Part shown: positions 6,542 to 14,209 of the stretch, piece after piece
Layout of the letters: each line of letters starts with the position of its first letter
Position numbering within the stretch: position 1 is the first letter of the stretch
Virus record (IMG/VR): IMGVR_UViG_3300033141_004853
Span: 1 to 21,587 of that record
DNA from: a virus
Direction: 5' to 3' (one strand)
DNA length: 21,587 bases
Notes under the pieces: generated by a model
Database searches by the model: none
Told to the model about the DNA's origin: nothing
Seen by the model: the letters and a program-made list of their open reading frames with translations, nothing else
Position numbers and translations under genes: made by a program

Positions 6542-7246
6542 ATGGCACGTGACTACGACAAGCAGCGCCTCAACTGGGTCCCACAGGGCGTCCAGGGCCT
6601 CGGCATCGACTGGGGCATGGTGGCCTTCAGCACGACCGATGCGGAGGTGGAAATCTATACCCACTTCTCCAAGGTGTACGGCGGTTGGTTCACGCCGATC
6701 TACGCCGCAAGCGATACCGACCCGGTGGCCTTGAGCAACGAGCATTTCTGGCTGGATGAGTCGCACGGGTCGGTGGACGGCGGGATCAACGTCTCCGGCG
6801 GGGCCGTAACGTTGCGCCGGGCGGCCGAACCCATCTACCTGATGGGCGTGGCCTCCACGGACTACATCACCAGCAACAACTACACGGAGGTGCCCATCGG
6901 GGTCTGCGAGGTGGCCGGAACGCTCAATGAGGCCTGGTACTACAACGATGTGAAGAACGGCGGGACACCGTTGATCAATATCGGCAAGGTGCCGAGCAAC
7001 GGCACGGGTACGGCGGACGCCGATTACTTCCTGGCCGACGCCAAGTCCGAGGCCGCCCCGGCGAATAGTACCGGCAAGTCGATCACCGACTTTACCGCTA
7101 CCGACGTGGCCGCCGACGACCTGATCACCTTCAGCACCACCGGCGGGACGACCAGCGACCCGCAGGGTGGCTGGTGCCAGGTGAAGATCACCCCCACCCT
7201 GACCAGCGGCTTGAAGGTCGCCTACGTCCTGTTCGGGCTGGATTAA
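6542..7246 (+). CDS. Probable abundant structural protein, 234 aa
   Basis: Preceded by the best ribosome binding site in the window, so high expression is expected. The protein is beta-rich with many Gly, Thr, Ser and aromatic residues (GGWFTPIYAAS, GVCEVAGTLNEAWYYNDVK). A low-complexity Ser/Thr/Asp stretch follows (residues ~165-205), and it ends in strands (WCQVKITPTLTSGLKVAYVLFGL). There is no signal peptide or membrane segment. Its place between capsid and adaptor genes suggests a second head-surface or head-completion protein. Family not recognised. Confidence 0.6.
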   Translation: MARDYDKQRLNWVPQGVQGLGIDWGMVAFSTTDAEVEIYTHFSKVYGGWFTPIYAASDTDPVALSNEHFWLDESHGSVDGGINVSGGAVTLRRAAEPIYLMGVASTDYITSNNYTEVPIGVCEVAGTLNEAWYYNDVKNGGTPLINIGKVPSNGTGTADADYFLADAKSEAAPANSTGKSITDFTATDVAADDLITFSTTGGTTSDPQGGWCQVKITPTLTSGLKVAYVLFGLD

Positions 7247-7257
7247 CGACAAACCAG

Positions 7258-7290
7258 GACGGCCCTCCGTCGGCGCGCGGAGGGTCCGTC
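7258..7290 (+). other. Bulged hairpin without T tract
   Basis: GACGG-CCCTCCG (7258-7269) pairs with CGGAGGG-CCGTC (7278-7290) with one bulged T (7285) and an eight-base loop, giving twelve base pairs. No U run follows, so it is not a standard intrinsic terminator. A role as an mRNA 3' stabiliser or processing site at the end of the head genes is inferred. Confidence 0.5.
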
Positions 7291-7313
7291 CGCAACCTGT
7301 GAGGTATGACAAG

Positions 7314-7496
7314 ATGGCCAAGAAACAGCAGGCTCCCAGGACCGTGAAGGGCTACGTCGCCGAGCCGATCTTTCGCGTGCGACTTTTCGACGGCAAGGAC
7401 GTGGTTCTGGAACGGCGCGTGGCTGCGGAATCGGCGGAACAGGCGATCGCCCTGGTACGACAGGCGAAGGAAAGCTCGACGCCCCTGAAAGGCTAA
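7314..7496 (+). CDS. Small hypothetical protein, 60 aa
   Basis: ATG 7314 follows GAGGT (7301-7305) at a good distance, so it is chosen over the in-frame GTG at 7299. The product starts with a basic stretch (MAKKQQAPRTVKG) and has an alternating strand segment (IFRVRLFDGKDVVLERRV). It ends in a helix (SAEQAIALVRQAKESS), a simple beta-hairpin plus helix design. It may be a head-completion or assembly helper because of its position, but no family is recognised. The adaptor gene follows 9 bp later. Confidence 0.55.
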   Translation: MAKKQQAPRTVKGYVAEPIFRVRLFDGKDVVLERRVAAESAEQAIALVRQAKESSTPLKG

Positions 7497-7505
7497 GGTG
7501 GACCG

Positions 7506-8144
7506 ATGGGAACCCTGACCCGCGCGCAGATGAACAGCGAGGTCGCCACGATCATCGATCGGACCGACCTGACCAGCGAAATCAATACCCGCCTGCAATG
7601 GGCGCTGGACGCAGTGGCCGGCCGGTTTCCTTGGAAAGTCCTGGAGGCGACGGATACTTCCCTGTCCTGCGCCGACGGGACCAAGAGCTACACGATCCCC
7701 TCGTCCTTGCGCCAGGTGCGTTCGGTGCGCTATATCAATGGGACCGACAGCAAATTACTTTTGTACCAGGACGTGGACGACTTCGACGAACAGCATCCTT
7801 ACCCGGAAGGCGACGATGAGGGCGTCCCGGAGATGTGGACCCGCCGGGGCAGCAAAATTGAGTTGTATCCTATTCCCGGCAGCGACGAGGACGGCAACAG
7901 CCTGTATCTGACGGGCACGAAATGGCCCACGGCCTTCAGCGGCGACAGCGACACGTCCGACCTGGAACGCACGTTGGACGCGGCGATCGTCTACGAGGCG
8001 GCGGCCATGTGCTTCGAGTTGCTCCAAGAGGTGGAGGACGCCGCCTACTGGCACCGCCAGGCCGACCGGGTGATCGACGAGGCGAAAGACGCCGAAGAAC
8101 GGTTCCGCAATCTGTATCTCGGGATGATACCGGAGGACTTGTGA
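7506..8144 (+). CDS. Head-tail adaptor (neck) protein
   Basis: 212 residues. The helical N-terminus (LTRAQMNSEVATIIDRTD, then INTRLQWALDAVAGRFPW) leads to a small beta domain (LPSSLRQVRSVRYING; GSKIELYPIPG; LYLTGTKWPT). A C-terminal helical pair follows (AAIVYEAAAMCFELLQEVED, then a Glu/Arg-rich helix). This matches the adaptor proteins of podoviruses (P22 gp4 / SU10 adaptor / T7 gp11 type), which bind below the portal and carry fibres and nozzle. Gene order (head genes before, fibre and nozzle after) supports it. Start ATG 7506 follows AAGGTGG. Confidence 0.7.
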   Translation: MGTLTRAQMNSEVATIIDRTDLTSEINTRLQWALDAVAGRFPWKVLEATDTSLSCADGTKSYTIPSSLRQVRSVRYINGTDSKLLLYQDVDDFDEQHPYPEGDDEGVPEMWTRRGSKIELYPIPGSDEDGNSLYLTGTKWPTAFSGDSDTSDLERTLDAAIVYEAAAMCFELLQEVEDAAYWHRQADRVIDEAKDAEERFRNLYLGMIPEDL

Positions 8145-8145
8145 G

Positions 8146-9207
8146 ATGGCGAATGTGAACGCCTCTGAAGATGATTGGTACGAAGATGCCCCTGACCACA
8201 GCACCGGAGAGATAAGCTACGGTGACGACGAGATAAGATACCTGCGGATGGCGGTCAGGTCCCGCCTGGAGAAGGAACACCTTACTCCTGCGGGCAGCGG
8301 TGCCGGAGGCGAGCACCGGGAAGGCTCGGCCAAGATTTGGACGGCCACCAGCGCCCCGACCACCCTGCCGGACGGTTCGACCTCCATTACCGGCAACGAG
8401 GGTATCGCCGAGGGGATGGTCTGGACGGATACCGGCAACGACTACGTCTGCCAGGTGTATGCCGGCGGTGCTTGGCATGATTTGGGATATGTCAAGAGTT
8501 CTCTGACGCTTTCCAGCGGCAACGGCTGGACCGTCACCAACAACGGCACCGGTGATATCGCCAATCTGACCAATGCCTCTACCGGCGATGGCATCGGCCT
8601 TACCAACAGTTCCACCGGTAAGGGAATCAATCTTACCAACTCGTCCACCGGTAACGGTATCGTCATCGCCAATAGCGGCGGCGGTGATGGCATCAACATC
8701 AACAATACCAATGCCGATAGTCAGGGTATCGTTATAACCTCCGGCGGGGCCTCCAACAACAAAGGAATCTGCATTGCGCATACGGGCGCTACGGGCAACC
8801 CGGCGGGCTTGGTGATTAGTGTCTCCGATAGTGGTGCGGCGGGAACGGGAATCTCGATTTCAGCGTCCGACGCAAGTAGGGGTGTACTGATAAGTAGCAC
8901 CAGCACTACAGAGGCGGTTCATATTGACCACAGCGGCAGCGACAATGCCGTGGGAATAAAGCACAGCGGCATTGGCACGTGTGTGCTGGCTCACGCTACC
9001 GGGGGTAGCCATCCGGTGATCAGCGTGACATCAGACGGTTCGGCCAGCGGCCCGTCCTTGAAATTGGATAATCAAGTTAATGCCGCTCACATTCGCTTTA
9101 CAGGCGATCCTTCTCCGGCCTCCCCGCAAGACGGTGATTTCTGGTTCGACGGAACCGACCTTAAGCTGAGAGTGGGAACGACGACTTATACCATAAGCAA
9201 GACATGA
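8146..9207 (+). CDS. Tail fibre protein with 11-residue beta repeats
   Basis: 353 residues, starting one base after the adaptor stop. The N-terminus (GEISYGDDEIRYLRMAVRSR, then EHLTPAGSGAGGEHREGSA) resembles the virion-anchoring start of podovirus fibres, with a D-E-I-R-x-L-(K/R) helix and a Gly/His linker. Residues ~138-285 are a run of I-x-L-x-N-S-x-T-G-x-G repeats forming a beta-helical or triple-beta shaft. The C-terminus (PQDGDFWFDGTDLKLRVGTT) is the common GD-x-W-x-DGT-x-LK-x-R-x-G fibre ending. It overlaps the next gene by ATGA. Predicted role: side fibre bound at the adaptor/nozzle. No separate receptor-binding head domain is visible, so host recognition may rely on another protein. 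Confidence 0.75.
   Translation: MANVNASEDDWYEDAPDHSTGEISYGDDEIRYLRMAVRSRLEKEHLTPAGSGAGGEHREGSAKIWTATSAPTTLPDGSTSITGNEGIAEGMVWTDTGNDYVCQVYAGGAWHDLGYVKSSLTLSSGNGWTVTNNGTGDIANLTNASTGDGIGLTNSSTGKGINLTNSSTGNGIVIANSGGGDGININNTNADSQGIVITSGGASNNKGICIAHTGATGNPAGLVISVSDSGAAGTGISISASDASRGVLISSTSTTEAVHIDHSGSDNAVGIKHSGIGTCVLAHATGGSHPVISVTSDGSASGPSLKLDNQVNAAHIRFTGDPSPASPQDGDFWFDGTDLKLRVGTTTYTISKT
8557..8727 (+). repeat. Tandem 33/36-bp repeats in the fibre gene
   Basis: Five clear units begin with ATC at 8557 (36 bp), 8593 (33), 8626 (33), 8659 (33) and 8692 (36). Each encodes about eleven residues of the type I-x-L-T-N-S-S-T-G-x-G; more diverged units continue to about 9000. Units two and three are nearly identical in protein (GLTNSSTGKG / NLTNSSTGNG). 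Unit gain and loss could change shaft length. Confidence 0.8.
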
Positions 9208-11030
9208 GACGCGCCCAGACTATTCCCATACCGATGCCCGACCGGGGCGTGGACCTGTCCAACCCGGAAACGCAACTGGACTTGCGCTACGCCGCCGACG
9301 CCGCCAACTGCCGCTACGATTACGGCGTGGTCGGTCCCCGCGGCGGCCTGCGCCGCATGGGGGTCGGCAGCGGCACGGCCATGCCCTTCACGGGAGAAAT
9401 CCCCCTGAAGCTGGCGACCTTCTACGACCTGAACGGCACGCAATACTTTCTGTGCATCACCGATACGCACATCTATAAGTACGATTCCGTCAACGATAAG
9501 TGGGACCGCTGTTACGACGGGACCAACACCAAGGCGATAAGCAATGTCACCGCAGATAACCCCGCCAAAATAACGACCTCGGCGAACCACGGCTTGACCA
9601 CCGGCGATTACGTCTATATCTCCGGTATCGTCGGGGACGTGGGCGACTTATTGAACAACAAGGAATTCGCCGTTACGGTGGTGGACGCCACGAACTTTAC
9701 CGTGGCGGTCGATACTACCGGCAAGACCTACACGTCCGGCGGCACCGTCTATCCTACGGTCAACCTGAGCGGTTCCATCGCCAATCCCGTTTCCACCTGC
9801 CACCATGCCCACGACGGCAGCGGCAGCCTCAGCGCCGATTACTACTTCGTTATTTCCAACGGGGTTGACCCGGTTCTCTACTGGGCCGGTGGGAGCGACT
9901 TCTTCTACGAGTTGACGGACACCGATTCCAATACCCACGTCGCCTTGCAGATTTTCTCCTACAAGGAAAGCTTGATCCTGCTCGGGGCCGACAGCGAGCC
10001 GCACAAGGTGCTCTGGAGCGCCACGGGTACCATCAACGAGTTCGACGATACCACCACCAGCGCCGGGTACTTGTATCTCTACGATACGCCGGGGGAGATC
10101 TCCTGGGGCGGTCTGCTCGGTGACAACCTGGCGGTGGCCAAGGAGGACGCCATCGGCTTTTTGAGCTTCACGGGCAACAGCGACATGCTGTTCCGCTGGG
10201 ATACCGTTCTGCGCGGCGGCGGGCCTATCAAGCCGGGCATGATCGCCATGCTCAAGGACCGCTGGATCATCCTCACGAAAGAGAACGTAGAAATCTGGGC
10301 GGGCGGTCCCAGCACGGCAATGGTCGGAGATGCCATATTCGGCGAGTTGATGGACGAGAGCACCGGTCTGAACTGGGACAACGCCGCCAACGGGCGGGTA
10401 CTGACCGACAAGGCCAACACGCGGGCGATATTCTACGTGCCGACCGGTTCGGATACTTACGCCAAAACGGCCTACATCTACAACTGGCGCAAGGGAACCT
10501 GGGAAATCGACGAGTTGACCTATGCCGTCACCGCCTGTGGGAGCTACAGCAGCTACACCTTGACGACCTGGAGCAGCCTGGCGGGCCTTACTTGGGCCGA
10601 TCTCGCCAATACGACCTGGAGCGACTACGAGGCCACGGAAGGAACGAATATTCCCGTAGTGGCCGACGACAACGGCTACGTCTATCAGCAGACCGTCGCC
10701 GCCAAGGCGGACCATACGACGGTCTTTACACAGAGGCACGTTACCCCGGCGTTCATTCCCGACCGCACGGAGTATCAGGGCCGGCACGTGCGTTATTTAC
10801 GGGTATCGTTCGAGGCCAAGGGCGATTACGTCAAGGTGGAATATTCCACCGACGGCGGGACGACCTGGAACAACATCGGCACGCAAAGTTTGACCGACGA
10901 CTGGGCTTGGTATCGCTTGGACTTCTCCACGACCGCCCGAAGGATTCAGTTTCGTTTTACCAACGTGAGCGGAGTGTTCTACCTGCGGGAAGTAACGGTC
11001 CTGGCCCTGCCGCGCGGGAGGGCGGCCTGA
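9204..11030 (+). CDS. Tail nozzle/hub protein
   Basis: 608 residues, beginning in the fibre stop (ATGA). The opening (PIPMPDRGVDLSNPETQLDL) and the GGLRRMG strand are typical of podovirus nozzle/tail-stabilisation proteins. Residues ~111-185 (NPAKITTSANHGLTTGDYVY onward) match a small FCCH-like beta-barrel insertion known in phage tail proteins. Next comes a propeller-like series (LLGDNLAVAKEDAIGFLSFT; KDRWIILTKENVEIWAG) and a Trp motif (TWSSLAGLTWADLANTTW). A beta-sandwich finishes the protein (VEYSTDGGTTWNNIG). It should form the ring that closes the tail and opens for DNA ejection. The nozzle name is inferred from layout. Confidence 0.7.
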   Translation: MRRAQTIPIPMPDRGVDLSNPETQLDLRYAADAANCRYDYGVVGPRGGLRRMGVGSGTAMPFTGEIPLKLATFYDLNGTQYFLCITDTHIYKYDSVNDKWDRCYDGTNTKAISNVTADNPAKITTSANHGLTTGDYVYISGIVGDVGDLLNNKEFAVTVVDATNFTVAVDTTGKTYTSGGTVYPTVNLSGSIANPVSTCHHAHDGSGSLSADYYFVISNGVDPVLYWAGGSDFFYELTDTDSNTHVALQIFSYKESLILLGADSEPHKVLWSATGTINEFDDTTTSAGYLYLYDTPGEISWGGLLGDNLAVAKEDAIGFLSFTGNSDMLFRWDTVLRGGGPIKPGMIAMLKDRWIILTKENVEIWAGGPSTAMVGDAIFGELMDESTGLNWDNAANGRVLTDKANTRAIFYVPTGSDTYAKTAYIYNWRKGTWEIDELTYAVTACGSYSSYTLTTWSSLAGLTWADLANTTWSDYEATEGTNIPVVADDNGYVYQQTVAAKADHTTVFTQRHVTPAFIPDRTEYQGRHVRYLRVSFEAKGDYVKVEYSTDGGTTWNNIGTQSLTDDWAWYRLDFSTTARRIQFRFTNVSGVFYLREVTVLALPRGRAA

Positions 11031-11333
11031 ATGGAAAAGCAGACGCCGAGAAGTTACCGCCTGCCGGTGCTGATGGGCAACCTGACGGAGGCCTGGCGGA
11101 TACTGGCGACGGAACTGCGGGAACTCGTCCGCAAGCTGCGGAACGACCTGGACAACGGCAGCATGACCTTTCCCCGGCGGGACGTGGCGGGTATCGCCAA
11201 CGTCGACAGTGATGATTTCCACTGCGAAAACAACGAAGCGCAAATACGGTTCTACACGGACACGTCCGACGGCGACCGGACCTACCTGGTGGTCCGTCTG
11301 GAAGGAACGTTGAAGAAGGTCGAATTGACCTGA
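11031..11333 (+). CDS. Small tail-associated protein, 100 aa
   Basis: ATG 11031 follows the nozzle stop with no gap (TGAATG), so re-initiation is likely. The N-terminal half is helical and charged (LTEAWRILATELRELVRKLR). The C-terminal half is a beta strand set (AQIRFYTDTSDGDRTYLVVRLEG), ending KKVEL, and resembles the short strands that close fibre shafts. It may trimerise or attach to the tail tip. Family not recognised. Confidence 0.6.
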   Translation: MEKQTPRSYRLPVLMGNLTEAWRILATELRELVRKLRNDLDNGSMTFPRRDVAGIANVDSDDFHCENNEAQIRFYTDTSDGDRTYLVVRLEGTLKKVELT

Positions 11334-11334
11334 C

Positions 11335-11340
11335 GAGGTG
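11335..11340 (+). promoter_or_regulatory. Ribosome binding site deciding the start at 11347
   Basis: GAGGTG lies six bases before ATG 11347. The GTG at 11338 is part of this site, so the longer reading from it is rejected. Confidence 0.75.
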
Positions 11341-11346
11341 AATATC

Positions 11347-13128
11347 ATGGGTTGGTTTTCCGGCAGCAAGCCGAAGGTGAAAGTACTCCCGACGCTCAGT
11401 CCCCATCAATACCATTTCGGGATGCCTATCCTGCTGAGCTACCTGACCGGCGGGCAGTTCAAGCCCAGCGAGATGGGTAATATCTACGACCTGATTACGG
11501 ATATCCGCGAGGGACGGTTCGACGAACTTCCCTGGCTGGACCCGAAACGCTACGTCTATCAAGGCCCGCGGGTGGCGGAGTTGACCGGTACCCAGCAATC
11601 TCTACTGGGCGAGGCGGCCGGGTTGACTGGCAATATCGCCAACCCCTTGACGGACTACGATACCGCCGTAAAGAACGTCTTGGCCCGCCGAGGATTGGCT
11701 GGCGAGCCGGTGGGTGAGCAAGGCCCCGAACGCGTCACCGCCCGTACGGATACCTACATCCTGCCTTCGCTGGTTTCACCCTTGGGCCAAGTGTCAAACT
11801 CGCCCGTCGCCGAGAGTAACGACGTAGGGGCCGACAGTGAGCAACTGAAACGCCGCTGGCGGCTGCCGGGGTTCGCCACCGGGGGCTATCTGCCACGCGG
11901 CAAATCGGCGGTGGTCGGTGAGCGCGGCCCGGAGACGGCGATACCGGTCAACCCGCTCATGCAGCAGACCCGCCAGGCGGCCGGTCGGGCCTTGAGCGGA
12001 AGACCCTCGGTACAGGTCAACCCGCAGACCACCGAGCAGTATATCCAGAAGGCCATCGCCGAACCGCTCCGCAAGCAATACGCCGAGAACACCCGCTGGG
12101 CGGTGCGGGGCGCTTACGCCGGGCCGGGGTTCTGGGGTTCCTCGCGGGCCAAGGCGGAGACCAAGGCGGCCCAGGATACCGAACAGCAAATCGCCGCTCT
12201 GGCGGCCCAGGCCCGCTACGCCGACGAGCAGGCCCGCCGGCAACTGGCCGAATCGGCGGCCAACCGCAGCCTCCAGGCCATCCCGACGGCCCTGAACGTC
12301 CAGCAGAATCCCTTGATCATGCAGCAGATGGCGGCCAACACGGAGGCCACACGGTTCGCCACCGAACGCGGTCGGGCACTCCTGCCGGGCGAAATTGGCC
12401 AGCAGCAGGCCCGCATCGAGCAGACATTGGCCAACGTCGGCCTGACCACCGAGCAGGCCCGGCGCATTGGCGGGTTGATCCAGCAAGACCTCGCCCAGAC
12501 CGGACGCATCCAGGCGGATACCATCGGCGCCTTGGAACGGGCGGGCCTGACCCGGGCGCAGATCGACCAGGTGAAGGCCAACACCGCCGCGACCGATATC
12601 AGCACCCTGCTGGCCAGCCAGGCCGGTCGCCAGCAGGTTATCGCTTCGCAACTGGACAACCTGGCCCGGGCGATGGAACTGGCCGGCGTCGAACAGGCAC
12701 AGAACCAGCGGGTGATCAACGCCGAGATGGCCAAGTGGCTGGAAGAAAACCCCAACCTGCTGAACACCTTCATGGACTTCATGAACATGACCCAGCAGAC
12801 GGCGGTGGGGATTCCAGGCACGGAGGGGATGGGCGGTAGTCTGATAAGTGCAGGCGGGCAACTCGCAGGGGCGGCTATTATGGCGGCAATGCTTTCGGAC
12901 GAAGTACTAAAAGAGAACATTGACTATATTGGTACTACTGTCGGCCCATTGCCTGTAGCAATTTGGCGCTGGAATCAGCTTGGTGAACGAATTAGCGGAA
13001 AATCCGGCTGGGAAATCGGGTTCATCGCCCAGGATGTGCAACGTATTTATCCGCAGGCTGTTTTCACGGGGCCGGATGGTTTTCTGCGAATCAATCTGAA
13101 TGAACTCGCAAATTGCTTGAGGAATTGA
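11347..13128 (+). CDS. Helical virion protein with tape-measure-like motifs and C-terminal S74 chaperone
   Basis: 593 residues. Two VGExGPE motifs (residues 122-128 and 190-196, the second followed by TAIPVNP and preceded by GGYLPRGKSA) are a signature otherwise seen in tape-measure and related tail proteins. Residues ~210-490 are a long Ala/Gln/Arg/Glu-rich helical region. Residues 517-593 look like an intramolecular chaperone of the endosialidase type (peptidase S74): S517-D-E-V-L-K522, then W-R-W-N, GFIAQDVQRIYPQAV and DGFLRINLNEL. The Ser and Lys five apart match the family's self-cleavage dyad, so cleavage before S517 is predicted. Codon use becomes AT-richer from ~12830. Likely an internal or tail-tip protein; the combination is unusual. 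Confidence 0.7.
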   Translation: MGWFSGSKPKVKVLPTLSPHQYHFGMPILLSYLTGGQFKPSEMGNIYDLITDIREGRFDELPWLDPKRYVYQGPRVAELTGTQQSLLGEAAGLTGNIANPLTDYDTAVKNVLARRGLAGEPVGEQGPERVTARTDTYILPSLVSPLGQVSNSPVAESNDVGADSEQLKRRWRLPGFATGGYLPRGKSAVVGERGPETAIPVNPLMQQTRQAAGRALSGRPSVQVNPQTTEQYIQKAIAEPLRKQYAENTRWAVRGAYAGPGFWGSSRAKAETKAAQDTEQQIAALAAQARYADEQARRQLAESAANRSLQAIPTALNVQQNPLIMQQMAANTEATRFATERGRALLPGEIGQQQARIEQTLANVGLTTEQARRIGGLIQQDLAQTGRIQADTIGALERAGLTRAQIDQVKANTAATDISTLLASQAGRQQVIASQLDNLARAMELAGVEQAQNQRVINAEMAKWLEENPNLLNTFMDFMNMTQQTAVGIPGTEGMGGSLISAGGQLAGAAIMAAMLSDEVLKENIDYIGTTVGPLPVAIWRWNQLGERISGKSGWEIGFIAQDVQRIYPQAVFTGPDGFLRINLNELANCLRN

Positions 13129-13132
13129 AGCT

Positions 13133-14209
13133 ATGCCTTACATGCCATTTCTAGGGTGGGCGCCTTATCGGCGGAATCCTATCGGTCGGGGAATAGAACA
13201 GGCTGCCGAGGGTATCGCCGGGGGAATAAGTGATGCGGCCTTGTGGAAGTTCCGCGCGCAGGAAAGCGAGAAAGAACGCACGAGCCGCGAAAAGCAAGCC
13301 AAAGAAGAGCGCAAAAGTCGGGAAAGACAAGCCGAAGAAGACCGTAGAATCCGCGAGCAACGGTATAAAAATCTCTACGACTTGGGGGAGCGCCAGCTTG
13401 GAATTGAAGAACGACGACTTGGCATAGCTGAACAGGACAATCTCGCCGCCGAACGCTGGCGACGGATGAATTTCTGGAATCAGTTTCAGAACAACGCCGT
13501 TAATTTCGGCATAAAGGCGGTGCCGGTGGATAAGCAGCCAGAGTACTTCCAGAAACTGGCAGAGTTGGGGGCCGGGATATTGTCGCCGGTCTTTTCGAAT
13601 ATCACACCAACAAATCTTCTGAACAATTACAACGAAGCCCTCGGCAAAACCCCCATCAACGACCCCACTAACGCCGTCATCGACAACCCCTTGCGCCAGC
13701 AGGCCCGTCAGACCAAAGCGGTGCTGCAAAAGCAGGCCATGGCGCCGGGACCGAACGTTACGGAAGAAACGGCCAATCCGCTGGTGGCGCTCGGGGAGAT
13801 GATCGGAATGCTCGGCGGGCCGCAGGCGCCGGTCAATATCCAGCCGGAAGTTTCTGCCCCGGATACGACCGAGATGCGACCGCAGGATTTAATCAGCTTA
13901 CGCCGCCAAATTGTCCAAGATATCAGCGATACTCAAATCGACTTGACCAATACCAAGGCCCCGCCTGATCCTGCTACACGATTCCGCCTGCAAAGACGAT
14001 TGGAAAGTCTCAATCAACAATTAGAGGCGATCGACAGTCGCTTGGGAATAAGCACCGGCCCGGAGGAACCGGTAAAGACCGCTGAGGAAGCGATTCGGCG
14101 TATCGTGCGGGAGGGGGCTGCCCGCAAGGTGGACATCAGCAACCTCGGACCGGTGGAGCGTGCTGTCTTGCGTGATTGGCTCCAACGGCACAAGGAATAC
14201 CAGCAATGA
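13133..14209 (+). CDS. Helical internal virion protein candidate, 358 aa
   Basis: Starts four bases after the S74-protein stop. The N-terminus is hydrophobic and Gly-rich (IEQAAEGIAGGISDAALWKF). It is followed by a dense charged coiled coil (residues ~40-115; Glu, Arg, Lys, Gln), a mixed helical middle, a Pro/Gly linker around residues 215-250, and a second helical part (LQRRLESLNQQLEAIDSRL, then EEAIRRIVREGAARKVDI). It lacks any enzyme motif. Place and composition fit the set of ejection proteins stored in podovirus heads (compare T7 gp14-gp16 or P22 gp7/16/20 in role only). Its first ~550 bp are AT-richer than the rest, continuing the composition of the upstream S74 tail. The stop overlaps the next start as ATGA. 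Confidence 0.6.
   Translation: MPYMPFLGWAPYRRNPIGRGIEQAAEGIAGGISDAALWKFRAQESEKERTSREKQAKEERKSRERQAEEDRRIREQRYKNLYDLGERQLGIEERRLGIAEQDNLAAERWRRMNFWNQFQNNAVNFGIKAVPVDKQPEYFQKLAELGAGILSPVFSNITPTNLLNNYNEALGKTPINDPTNAVIDNPLRQQARQTKAVLQKQAMAPGPNVTEETANPLVALGEMIGMLGGPQAPVNIQPEVSAPDTTEMRPQDLISLRRQIVQDISDTQIDLTNTKAPPDPATRFRLQRRLESLNQQLEAIDSRLGISTGPEEPVKTAEEAIRRIVREGAARKVDISNLGPVERAVLRDWLQRHKEYQQ

Noticed and set aside
9648-10787. A 379-codon minus-strand frame over the nozzle gene
   Set aside because: The + strand product is a convincing nozzle with an FCCH-like domain; the antisense translation is low-complexity and unlike any family.
11794-12861. A 355-codon minus-strand frame opposite the helical protein
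   Set aside because: Its Leu/Gly/Arg-rich translation mirrors the Gln/Ala-rich sense gene; no start signal.
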